Shown here piece after piece: positions 1 to 6,455 of a stretch of 8,323 bases of DNA. The position numbers and the translations under genes are program-made. Source of the DNA: Gammaproteobacteria bacterium (GTDB lineage Bacteria > Pseudomonadota > Gammaproteobacteria > UBA6429 > Thiohalophilaceae). The stretch's first letter is position 1, and the number at the start of each line of letters is the position of its first letter. The DNA is taken from NCBI GenBank assembly GCA_024641445.1, contig JAHEDA010000096.1:1-8323 (forward strand). Direction: 5' to 3'. Under the pieces are notes generated by a model. It made no database searches. It was not told the origin of the DNA and worked only from the letters and a program-made list of their open reading frames with translations.

Positions 1-1
1 G

Positions 2-682
2 TGGTTGTGGCACCGCCGTCCACGCCTCGCAAAGTGGAGCATGGGGGTTGGGGCGTTCACCCTCATCGTGACCAGCATGCCGTTCGTGCCCTATGCAATC
101 AATCGTGCAATTGAGACTATTCCCGCCCTGACGACAACCAAGTTGCGACAGAGTCCGGCACGGGCGATCGTCATCCTCGGTGGTGGGCGTTACCCCGATG
201 CCCCCGAGTATGGGGCCAGGGATACGGTCAGTATCTATAGCCTGGAGCGCGTGCGGTATGGTGCCTATGTCCATCGTATTACTGGTCTACCCGTGCTGAC
301 TTCTGGCGGGAGTGTCCACGGTTCACGCATACCTGAGGCAAAACTAATGGCAGAGAGCCTCAGGGATGACTTTCACATCAGCGCCCAATGGATAGAGGGC
401 CAGAGTCGCACCACCTGGGAAAACGCACGCTTCAGTGCCGAGATATTACATCGTGCAGGTATCCAACACGTCCTGTTGGTGACCCATGCGCAACATATGC
501 CTCGCGCGGTATATGCATTCAAACAAGCGGGATTAGAGGTAACGGCTGCCCCGCTTGGTTTTCACCGTCGCGGCGATAGCCCCTGGATATATTTAATCCT
601 GCCCAGCGCCGATGCCGTCAGCGAGACGGCGACCTTGCTACATGAGGTAATCGGGCAGGTTTGGTACTGGTTACGCAGCTAG
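2..682 (+). CDS. ElyC/SanA/YdcF-like DUF218 envelope protein, 5' truncated
   Basis: DUF218-domain protein of the ElyC/SanA/YdcF superfamily. ElyC in E. coli is an inner-membrane factor needed for envelope and peptidoglycan integrity; its biochemical activity is not firmly settled. The reading frame is open to the window edge. A TTG at base 5 could be read as a start, but the codons before it are open, and the product (about 226 residues) lacks the first of the two N-terminal membrane helices usual in ElyC (about 259 aa), so the gene very likely begins upstream. Numbered from base 5: membrane helix at about 11-35, the Rossmann-like first strand VILGGG at 56-61, TSGG at 99-102, the conserved E111 after the second glycine motif, TTWEN at 136-140 and VTHAQHMPRA at 159-168, all family signatures. 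It ends in Arg-Ser-TAG, one base from the end of the convergent transpeptidase gene. Family assignment is strong; orthology to elyC itself is less sure. Confidence 0.85.
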   Translation, partial: WLWHRRPRLAKWSMGVGAFTLIVTSMPFVPYAINRAIETIPALTTTKLRQSPARAIVILGGGRYPDAPEYGARDTVSIYSLERVRYGAYVHRITGLPVLTSGGSVHGSRIPEAKLMAESLRDDFHISAQWIEGQSRTTWENARFSAEILHRAGIQHVLLVTHAQHMPRAVYAFKQAGLEVTAAPLGFHRRGDSPWIYLILPSADAVSETATLLHEVIGQVWYWLRS

Positions 683-691
683 ACTAGCTGC
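675..691. repeat. 17-base palindrome spanning two convergent stop codons
   Basis: GCAGCTAG and CTAGCTGC form perfect 8-base arms around a single central A. Each arm holds the TAG stop of one of the two convergent genes, which both end in Ser (AGC) then TAG. As RNA, a realistic hairpin would have 7 base pairs and a 3-base loop. No U-tract follows on either strand, so it does not look like a standard intrinsic terminator. It may be a weak bidirectional stop or simply a coincidence of two AGC-TAG ends. Confidence 0.5.
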
Positions 692-2018
692 CCTCGTAGA
701 GAATCTGCCAGTGACCATTCTCGCGATTCAGATAGATGCGCTTGTTGAGTTCGCTGGTGTAGTTATTGGACGTGTACAGCTGATTCAGGCGTACCACGGC
801 CATGGCTTGACCGTTACTGGCTCGGCGTGGGTAGAGGAATAGCGAGATATCACTCAGCTTGATCTTCTGAAAGGTCTTACCCTGCGCCACCAGGCGCTTG
901 CGTGAGGCCCAGCTGTTACGATCAAAGCCCGCGCTCCAAAACCCCTCAGCGTAGTGGCTTAGATAGCGATCGACGTCCAGGCTCTCCCAGTCCTCGCGCC
1001 ACGACTCCAATGCCGCAAATAATTCTTTGCGCTCGGACAACCAGTCGGACTCATCCACCCACTCCACCTGTTCGGCGATCACTACCGGTGTCAGTCCCGG
1101 GGTTATGTATTGCTTAAGGACATTGAAGTCGGCATTGGTCAACACCACACAACCCTCACTGTCTTGAGGTGGGCGACTAAAGAAACCTGTATCCGTACCG
1201 TGTAACCAGATCCCATCACCGGTCTTTCCCATGCGTTGATCCAGCTCGTTGGGATAATTCATGGGAAAGGCTCCCACACCGTATTTTTCCGGGAGCTTTT
1301 CCTTCGGTATCCAGCTGGTCACAAAATAAACGCCTTCAGGGGTGCGCAGATCACCGCGCTCCTCCTTATTGCCGTCCTGCTTGCCGGTACTCACATAAAA
1401 ATCCATGACCACCTTCGGTGGTACATCGTTACCGCTACGCTGTAATACGTACAAACGGTGCTGTGACTTGTCGACCAGTATGGCCCGATTTACCGATTCA
1501 CCCAGCGCCAGGAGTTGGCGTGGTAATTTATTCCCGTGCTTGACCAGACCACCGACGAGACGCATACGCGCCTCGTCCAAGAGTGACTTCAACTGATTCT
1601 GTTGCTCAGGGGTGAGATGCTCCAACAAGCTGCTCTCAGCCGCCTTGGCACCATGCACCTGCGCCATCAGGATGTCGCCTCGGACCAGATAGGCCAGATT
1701 AAAATCCGGTGCGCGAGCCACCAGCGCATTGATCTCGGTTAGGGCCTTGTCTAACTGACCCTCACGAAATAACAGGATAGATTTGAGCAGGCTGGCCTCA
1801 TAATCCGCCGGGTGCTCACTCAGCCGTAGATTGAGCTCGTCAAATAGCCCCTGAAGAGAACCGCTCGTCTGTTGCGAGGAATTTTCCAGGGCCTGTAAAG
1901 GTGTATGCATCGCCAGCAAGGGAAAGCCATCACCTTGTGCACTCCCACCGAGGGGGATCACACCCATCGCGACCAGCCCAAGCGAATAGACCCAGGATTT
2001 GGCAAAACACTTTTTCAC
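684..2018 (-). CDS. Secreted L,D-transpeptidase (YkuD) with TPR-like N-terminus and Cds6-like C-terminus
   Basis: Periplasmic YkuD-fold enzyme, 444 aa. Family members form 3-3 cross-links, attach lipoprotein to peptidoglycan or, like E. coli DpaA (YafK), cleave that attachment. Layout: Sec-type signal peptide 1-27 (Lys-rich start, hydrophobic core, likely cut after GGSA); TPR-like helices about 56-120; YkuD domain about 177-316 with the catalytic set H273, S287 and C290 in HGTDTG...SEGCVVLTNADF; NTF2-like Cds6-type domain about 331-444 with a W-x3-W-x3-D-x3-Y-x3-YA motif at 340-357. The SEGC form with following TN is closer to the YafK-type branch than to the classic SHGC form, so amidase activity is a real alternative to transpeptidation. 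The start is a GTG whose last two bases lie in the TGA stop of the upstream gene (GTGA overlap), implying coupled translation; AAAGG lies about 12 bases upstream. Family is near certain; reaction direction is unknown. Confidence 0.92.
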   Translation of the reverse strand: MKKCFAKSWVYSLGLVAMGVIPLGGSAQGDGFPLLAMHTPLQALENSSQQTSGSLQGLFDELNLRLSEHPADYEASLLKSILLFREGQLDKALTEINALVARAPDFNLAYLVRGDILMAQVHGAKAAESSLLEHLTPEQQNQLKSLLDEARMRLVGGLVKHGNKLPRQLLALGESVNRAILVDKSQHRLYVLQRSGNDVPPKVVMDFYVSTGKQDGNKEERGDLRTPEGVYFVTSWIPKEKLPEKYGVGAFPMNYPNELDQRMGKTGDGIWLHGTDTGFFSRPPQDSEGCVVLTNADFNVLKQYITPGLTPVVIAEQVEWVDESDWLSERKELFAALESWREDWESLDVDRYLSHYAEGFWSAGFDRNSWASRKRLVAQGKTFQKIKLSDISLFLYPRRASNGQAMAVVRLNQLYTSNNYTSELNKRIYLNRENGHWQILYEGS

Positions 2019-3148
2019 GGTGCCAGAACCTTTACAGTTTGCTCATCAATAATACGCCAGGCATCGGCCTGGTGTGCGAAGATAAATTGCTTCTGATTGC
2101 GATCGTGGTAACCCTTCGCGGCATAATTCTGGATCACCTGGACCACATACTGGCCATCGCGTCCCGGTTGCACATCGAACTCCTCCAGCTTGACCTTGAT
2201 CCAGGCGGGACGCCGGATACGCTCTCGCCGTTGATCCACCCATGCCTCATGGCTGGTGGCCGCGTCGGGTTGATAGTTGTCCGCATAGTAGCCGACATAG
2301 GTAGCAATATCACGCCGAGACCAGGCTGCGGCCCACCCCAGCAAGGTCGACTGCAGTACACCTTTTATATCGACCTCCCCGGAAATATTTTTACTGCCTC
2401 CGACCTCTCCCTTGGCCTGCGATACCACCGTCTGGGGTGCGGCTATTTTGGCGGGCGCCGCTACGGGCACATTTACGACGGGTAGAGGTGGGGTGACTGG
2501 CGGCGCAACCACAGGCGCTACCGGAACTGGCACAGCAGGTACGGTAGTTGCGGCAGTCGATGCGCTCACGATCGGTTGAGGTGTTTTTGTTAGTGGCTTT
2601 GTTACGACAGGTTTGGTCGATGCCAGCGCAATACCACTGAGCGGGACTTGCGTCAGGGCCGTCTGTTGTTCGAGCTCCAGGGCGTCAGAGGACTTGTCCT
2701 CGTTCAATCGCAAGGCCTTACTGTAGGATTGATCGGCCAGGTGCAGATACACCTGATTGAGGTTACGATGCAACTCAGAAAAACCGGCATGACTGCTGAG
2801 CCCACGCTCCAGCACCTCGCGCGCCCTCTCTAATTTACCCTGCACAGCATAAATTGCCGCGAGATTATTATAGGGTTCGGGGAGAGTCGGATACTGCTTT
2901 ATCAATCGCTCATAGGCGGCAATGGCCTTACTTGAATCACCGCTCGTGGCAAGGATGCGTGCACGCAGGAATAATGTCTGTGGGTCAGCCTCATTATTTT
3001 TCAATACGGCCTCGACCTCGTCCAGGGCCGCCGCAGTCTCTCCCCGCCCAAGCAAGTCACGCGCATGCCCCAGTGAGCTTGCATATACACTCGCGGTGAC
3101 AATCACCCCACCCAACAGACAGAGCACAGCAATTTGATTTTTCTTCAT
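2015..3148 (-). CDS. Secreted TPR protein with Pro-rich linker and Cds6/NTF2-like domain
   Basis: Predicted exported 377-aa protein, probably a periplasmic or envelope-bound scaffold. Signal peptide 1-23 (MKKN start, hydrophobic core, cut after VYA). TPR repeats run at roughly 25-57, 58-91 and 92-125, with a partial fourth to about 150; the second and third show typical small and large residues in helix A and Pro near repeat ends. A low-complexity Pro/Val/Ala/Thr linker spans about 165-245. The C-terminal domain, about 262-377, is NTF2-like, similar to the Cds6 type, with W272, W276, D280, Y284, Y288 and A289 spaced exactly as in the C-terminal domain of the next gene. Start is ATG; AAGAAGG lies about 15 bases upstream, rather far. 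It heads a two-gene operon and overlaps the transpeptidase gene by four bases, so it likely works with that enzyme, for example in targeting or partner binding. No catalytic residues are recognised. Confidence 0.85.
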   Translation of the reverse strand: MKKNQIAVLCLLGGVIVTASVYASSLGHARDLLGRGETAAALDEVEAVLKNNEADPQTLFLRARILATSGDSSKAIAAYERLIKQYPTLPEPYNNLAAIYAVQGKLERAREVLERGLSSHAGFSELHRNLNQVYLHLADQSYSKALRLNEDKSSDALELEQQTALTQVPLSGIALASTKPVVTKPLTKTPQPIVSASTAATTVPAVPVPVAPVVAPPVTPPLPVVNVPVAAPAKIAAPQTVVSQAKGEVGGSKNISGEVDIKGVLQSTLLGWAAAWSRRDIATYVGYYADNYQPDAATSHEAWVDQRRERIRRPAWIKVKLEEFDVQPGRDGQYVVQVIQNYAAKGYHDRNQKQFIFAHQADAWRIIDEQTVKVLAP

Positions 3149-3235
3149 TGTGTTTCGCAGTTACCTTCTTCGGGGTGGTGATATGTCCCTACGCATCAGT
3201 CGCTTACCATCCTGTGCCGGGCTTATTCTAACCTG
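3149..3235 (-). promoter_or_regulatory. Leader and possible promoter of the TPR-Cds6/transpeptidase operon
   Basis: Because a terminator closes the upstream operon, this pair should have its own promoter here. On the minus strand TAGAAT (3225-3230) resembles a -10 box, but no good -35 stands 16-18 bases upstream (the position falls in the terminator stem). AAGAAGG at about 3164-3170 is the only Shine-Dalgarno-like match. The promoter assignment is weak. Confidence 0.25.
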
Positions 3236-3275
3236 AAAAAAAGCCCTGCCTGTGTACTACCGCACACCGGTAGGG
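3236..3275 (-). terminator. Intrinsic terminator after the amgK-murU-ligase-hydrolase operon
   Basis: On the minus strand, 8 bases after the hydrolase stop codon, CCCTACCGGTGT (3264-3275) pairs with ACACAGGCAGGG (3244-3255): 10 of 12 positions pair, with two internal mismatches. The loop is 8 bases (3256-3263), and C plus seven U follows (3236-3242). This is a textbook arrangement and marks the end of the upstream operon. A competing perfect 6-bp hairpin (3257-3262 with 3268-3273) uses the 5' arm and the loop. Confidence 0.8.
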
Positions 3276-3282
3276 GAATTTT

Positions 3283-4293
3283 TCAGACCTTGGTCTGAGG
3301 GAGACGTTCCATCAGATAACACAGGCAGTCTTGCTTGATGATCTCCGTGTCGAGGGTCAGCATTGAGGGCATAACCGGCCGAACCAGGCCTAGATTACCC
3401 GCCGCATCCACGTTGAAGTAACGCGCCGTGACATCTCTCCCGGCATCATCCGTGACCACGACGGCCTCCGTCACACCTGGCCGTAATCGAGCCAGCCTGG
3501 TTCCACTGGGTAGCTCGCGGAAGTTAGAGTGATCAAGATCCGCAGGCAGATTGAGATCGGCGCCCTCATCCTCGATACCCAGGCTCAGGCCGGGTAGCAC
3601 CTTTACCACCGCAACGGTATGGTAGAGGTCAACATCCCGACCCACGACCACACCATCATGAAAATGCTCGAGGTGCAAACAGCTCTCAAGATAATCCTCT
3701 ACATGGACCTCACCATGCGACATCCCCGGTTTACCACACTCAATGGTCACCGCTGGGCATAGCCCCGCCATCGCCCGTGACATGACACTGTCTGGCGTAG
3801 TGAAATACACCACCGTCCTCCCAAACAGACTGGCCAGATGCAAAAAGGCTGGGGCCAACACATTCACGCAAGCATAGTGCGGATTGAGCCCGGTATTGTT
3901 ATGCACATCGACGCTGGCGAAGGGCGAGAGTTCGCGTAGAGACTCCATCACCTGCCGCGCCATTTGCCCTATTGGCCCATCCAGCTCACCTTTCCAGACT
4001 CGATTAAAATCCAGTTGCTGCGGCAACACACGCAGACCTTCGCGCGCCGCCTCGACATTACCGATAAGTAGACTGAGTGAACGGGGTAAAGTGCGGTTCT
4101 GATATTTTTGCAACAAACTCCGAACGGCCTGCCAACCCGTCACCTCATTGCCGTGCAACAATACCGAGACAAACAGGGGCTGCTCTCGCGCACCTTTGAG
4201 GTGAATCAAGGCAGGTCCCGCCAGGCGGCGATGCAGCTCATGAGCCTCACACTCGAGCAAGCCTTCAGGCAGCGTATCGAGAATACTTAACAT
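3283..4293 (-). CDS. AstE/aspartoacylase-type zinc hydrolase (M14-like)
   Basis: Zinc-dependent acyl-amino-acid hydrolase of the succinylglutamate desuccinylase/aspartoacylase branch of the M14 carboxypeptidase fold, probably cytoplasmic (no signal peptide). In the 336-aa form: HGNE gives zinc ligands H47 and E50, DFNR at 95-98 matches the substrate-binding Asn-Arg motif, VHNNTG at 130-135 gives the third ligand H131, and TIECG at 183-187 carries the catalytic glutamate E185. The C-terminal part is a beta-rich domain usual for the family. An ATG at 4317 would add eight residues and overlap the upstream ligase by 17 bases. I prefer 4293 because AGGGG sits at proper spacing (4 bases), overlapping the ligase stop codon, while the longer form has only AAGG about 11 bases away. 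It is last in the operon, before a terminator. Family members remove an acyl group from an amino acid; the substrate here is unknown. AstE itself is unlikely, since no arginine-catabolism genes are near. Confidence 0.85.
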   Translation of the reverse strand: MLSILDTLPEGLLECEAHELHRRLAGPALIHLKGAREQPLFVSVLLHGNEVTGWQAVRSLLQKYQNRTLPRSLSLLIGNVEAAREGLRVLPQQLDFNRVWKGELDGPIGQMARQVMESLRELSPFASVDVHNNTGLNPHYACVNVLAPAFLHLASLFGRTVVYFTTPDSVMSRAMAGLCPAVTIECGKPGMSHGEVHVEDYLESCLHLEHFHDGVVVGRDVDLYHTVAVVKVLPGLSLGIEDEGADLNLPADLDHSNFRELPSGTRLARLRPGVTEAVVVTDDAGRDVTARYFNVDAAGNLGLVRPVMPSMLTLDTEIIKQDCLCYLMERLPQTKV

Positions 4294-4300
4294 CGTTCCC

Positions 4301-5734
4301 CTAGACCCGCCACTCATGGACGGGTTGACCTTGTTGTTGTCGCTCCAGATAGGCGGCGGTCAGTGCCTCCATCTTGGCACCGTGTTTTGCCACCCAGGCC
4401 CGTTGCCAGTTAGCCCCATTGCTGCCACTCCCCACCCGCGCCTCAATAATCGCGAGATAGTCCTGGCGATCTGAACCCGAGACACCTAGCTGCTCCAAAC
4501 CGGCATGCGCCATCGGTAGCAAGGTTTGCAGAATCAGGCCTTGCAGCCCTATGTGATCCTTACCGCACCAACTCACCTGCGCGCGAAGGCCCGATCGTGC
4601 GGCCTTATAAAAATTGTCCCGCGCCTTATCGAAGGGGATTTCATCTTCATACTTTGTGGGCTGCGCGCACATCGCAGTCACGACACCATAAAAGAAGGCC
4701 GCATTGGCCATGGCGTCAGTGATCGTTGGCCCGCTCGGGATCACGCGATGCTCAATCCGCAGGTGTGGTCGCCCCGTCTCATCGAAGCCAATCAAGGGTC
4801 GATTCCAACGCCAGATGGTGCCATTGTGCAGGCGTAGGTGGTGCAGCGCGGCGGGGTCACCGAGTAATTCTACCGGCAACATAATCGGGTAGTGTTGCAG
4901 GTTTTCCTGAAAACACTCCAGCAGTGATTGCCGCGCATAGCCCGAGCCAAAGGTCACGCGTCGAATGGGGCCGAAGGCCGCGCCGTCATACCCGCCCACC
5001 GGGACGGCCTGTTCAAACAATGGAATACGGGTCTCGTCCCAAAGATCCTTCCCAAACAGGAAGGGTGAGTTCGCCGCCAAGGCCACCATCGGCGCAGACA
5101 AAATACAGCAGAGGTTGTACGCCCGCACCGCATGCTGCGGCGCTACCTGTAGATGTAACTGAAACGAGGTCGCGGCCGATTCCAGCATCACGTCACGATG
5201 CGTCACATGCAGGTGCTCCACCCCGTTGATATCCAGCACAATCGGTTTCCCCTGGCGCATGCGCACCACCTCCCGGTTGAGGGCACGGTAACGTTCCATC
5301 TGCGACATATTGGAGAGGTTGAGATGCTCATTCTCGACCGTGGGCAGGATGCCTATCATCACGGCCTGGCTACCAAGGTCGAGGGCCGTCTGTTCGCAGT
5401 GTCGCCAGGTTGCCTGTAACTCGGCGTGCATGGCAGAGAAGACATTCCCGCTCAGCGGGCGTGGGGTTCCATTTACCTCAATGTTAAAACTGGCCAGCTC
5501 GGGACTGGCCAAGAAGCTATCAAGGCGTTGCAGAAAGGCCGCATTGATGGGCATGGGACGCAGGTACTCATCCACCAACCAGGCCTCCAACTCGAAACCG
5601 GCAACCGCCCCCCCTTCATCAAAGCGCCCTTGTTCAAGCCACTGCTGTACAAGTTGTGTCTCCTCAATGAGGGCGCGCCGGAAACGCCCCATATCTTCTG
5701 GCGTAAAGCGACTACGTTCGATCTCCTCCCCCAT
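4301..5734 (-). CDS. GCS2-family carboxylate-amine ligase (glutamate-cysteine ligase-like)
   Basis: Cytoplasmic ATP-dependent ligase of the GCS2 (PF04107-type) group, related to plant/alphaproteobacterial glutamate-cysteine ligase and E. coli YbdK; such enzymes activate a carboxylate (often the gamma-carboxyl of glutamate) and join it to an amine. At 477 aa it is longer than YbdK (about 370). Visible signatures: FELEAWLVD at 47-55 (metal/ATP-binding glutamates of the glutamine-synthetase-like fold), EVNGTP at 86-91, SFQLHLQV at 190-197, NGTIWRWNRP at 304-313 and LRIEHRV at 325-331. The ATG is set by a strong AGGAGG (5740-5745) five bases upstream and overlaps the murU stop by one base (TGATG), so translation is coupled to murU. 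The adjacent downstream hydrolase is of an amide-cleaving family, suggesting a make-and-break pair. True glutathione synthesis (GshA) is possible but no gshB is present; the amine acceptor cannot be read from the sequence. Confidence 0.85.
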   Translation of the reverse strand: MGEEIERSRFTPEDMGRFRRALIEETQLVQQWLEQGRFDEGGAVAGFELEAWLVDEYLRPMPINAAFLQRLDSFLASPELASFNIEVNGTPRPLSGNVFSAMHAELQATWRHCEQTALDLGSQAVMIGILPTVENEHLNLSNMSQMERYRALNREVVRMRQGKPIVLDINGVEHLHVTHRDVMLESAATSFQLHLQVAPQHAVRAYNLCCILSAPMVALAANSPFLFGKDLWDETRIPLFEQAVPVGGYDGAAFGPIRRVTFGSGYARQSLLECFQENLQHYPIMLPVELLGDPAALHHLRLHNGTIWRWNRPLIGFDETGRPHLRIEHRVIPSGPTITDAMANAAFFYGVVTAMCAQPTKYEDEIPFDKARDNFYKAARSGLRAQVSWCGKDHIGLQGLILQTLLPMAHAGLEQLGVSGSDRQDYLAIIEARVGSGSNGANWQRAWVAKHGAKMEALTAAYLERQQQGQPVHEWRV

Positions 5735-6408
5735 CAGCCCCTCCTCTGCGCGCGTAGGGTCTGATCAAGTTCCTGCAAGCGTTGTGGGGTACCAACATCG
5801 ACCCAGGCACCCTCATATAACTCACCCGTTATCTGCCCGTTCTGCATGGCCGCACGCAGGATCGGTGCCAGGGGAAAGATGCCATCGTGCTGCCCCTTAA
5901 ATAGCTCGGGGCGGTAGACACCAATTCCGCTAAAGGTAAAACGCGTCGAGGCCTCCGCCAAGACTTTATTATCGACCAGGCCAAAGTCGCCACTGGGATT
6001 GTGCTCAGGGTTGCGCACTAACACCAGATGGGCGAGGCCTTGCGGACCCGAGGTTAACGCTGAGAAGGGATAGTCGGTCCAGATGTCACCGTTCACGGCG
6101 ACGAAGGGTTGATTGCCTAATAGTGACAGGGCACGAAAGAGCCCACCCCCCGTCTCCAGTGCAGCGGGGCGCTCGGGTGAATAGTCGATATGCACACCAT
6201 AACGTGTCCCATCACCCAGATAGTTTTCTACCTGTTCACCCAACCAGGCGTGATTGATCACCAGTTCGTGGATTCCAGCCGCAGCCAGGGCCCGCACGTG
6301 ATACTCAATCAAGGCCTGACCGGCCACCTGAAGCAAGGGCTTGGGGAGGTTGTCGGTGAGTGGCCGCATACGTTCGCCACGGCCTGCGGCGAGAATCATT
6401 GCCTTCAT
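5734..6408 (-). CDS. murU: N-acetylmuramate alpha-1-phosphate uridylyltransferase MurU
   Basis: Nucleotidyltransferase that joins MurNAc alpha-1-phosphate with UTP to give UDP-MurNAc, the second dedicated step of the Pseudomonas-type peptidoglycan recycling route that bypasses de novo MurA/MurB and so gives intrinsic fosfomycin tolerance. It is 224 aa, the usual MurU length. Motifs: nucleotide-binding LAAGRGERMRPLT at 6-18, PKPL with K23 at 22-25, ETGGG at 85-89, VNGD with probable metal ligand D108 at 105-108, and WVDVGTPQRL with second metal aspartate D204 at 202-211. The start ATG has no clear Shine-Dalgarno; an in-frame TGA lies 12 codons upstream with no usable start between, so the N-terminus (MKAMILAAG) is secure. 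It follows amgK after 47 bases, the classic pairing. RmlA-like glucose-1-phosphate thymidylyltransferase is the alternative family, but length, the VINHAWLG motif and the partner favour MurU. Confidence 0.93.
   Translation of the reverse strand: MKAMILAAGRGERMRPLTDNLPKPLLQVAGQALIEYHVRALAAAGIHELVINHAWLGEQVENYLGDGTRYGVHIDYSPERPAALETGGGLFRALSLLGNQPFVAVNGDIWTDYPFSALTSGPQGLAHLVLVRNPEHNPSGDFGLVDNKVLAEASTRFTFSGIGVYRPELFKGQHDGIFPLAPILRAAMQNGQITGELYEGAWVDVGTPQRLQELDQTLRAQRRG
5735..5747 (-). promoter_or_regulatory. Strong Shine-Dalgarno of the GCS2-type ligase inside the murU 3' end
   Basis: On the minus strand AGAGGAGGGG lies within the last codons of murU, with the AGGAGG core at 5740-5745 five bases from the ATG; TGATG joins the two genes. 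It is the best ribosome binding site in the window, suggesting the ligase is translated at least as strongly as the recycling genes before it. Confidence 0.8.
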
Positions 6409-6455
6409 GTCACTGACGATAGCGGCAAGCGCAGAGACAACTCAAGCACCGCGCA

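Noticed and set aside
1901..2485. Plus-strand open frame of 194 codons opposite the TPR-Cds6 and transpeptidase genes
   Set aside because: It lies antisense to two genes with clear domain signatures; its translation shows no recognisable motif and no ribosome binding site is evident.
4294..4317. Longer ATG start of the AstE-like hydrolase, overlapping the ligase by 17 bases
   Set aside because: Possible, but its Shine-Dalgarno spacing is poorer than for the ATG at 4293, and the eight added residues (MSGGSRGT) are not family-like. Kept only as an alternative.
5310..5900. Plus-strand open frame of 196 codons opposite the GCS2 ligase and murU
   Set aside because: Its Arg/Ser/Pro-rich translation is typical of the shadow of a GC-rich gene, and it covers the conserved coding regions of two well-supported genes.
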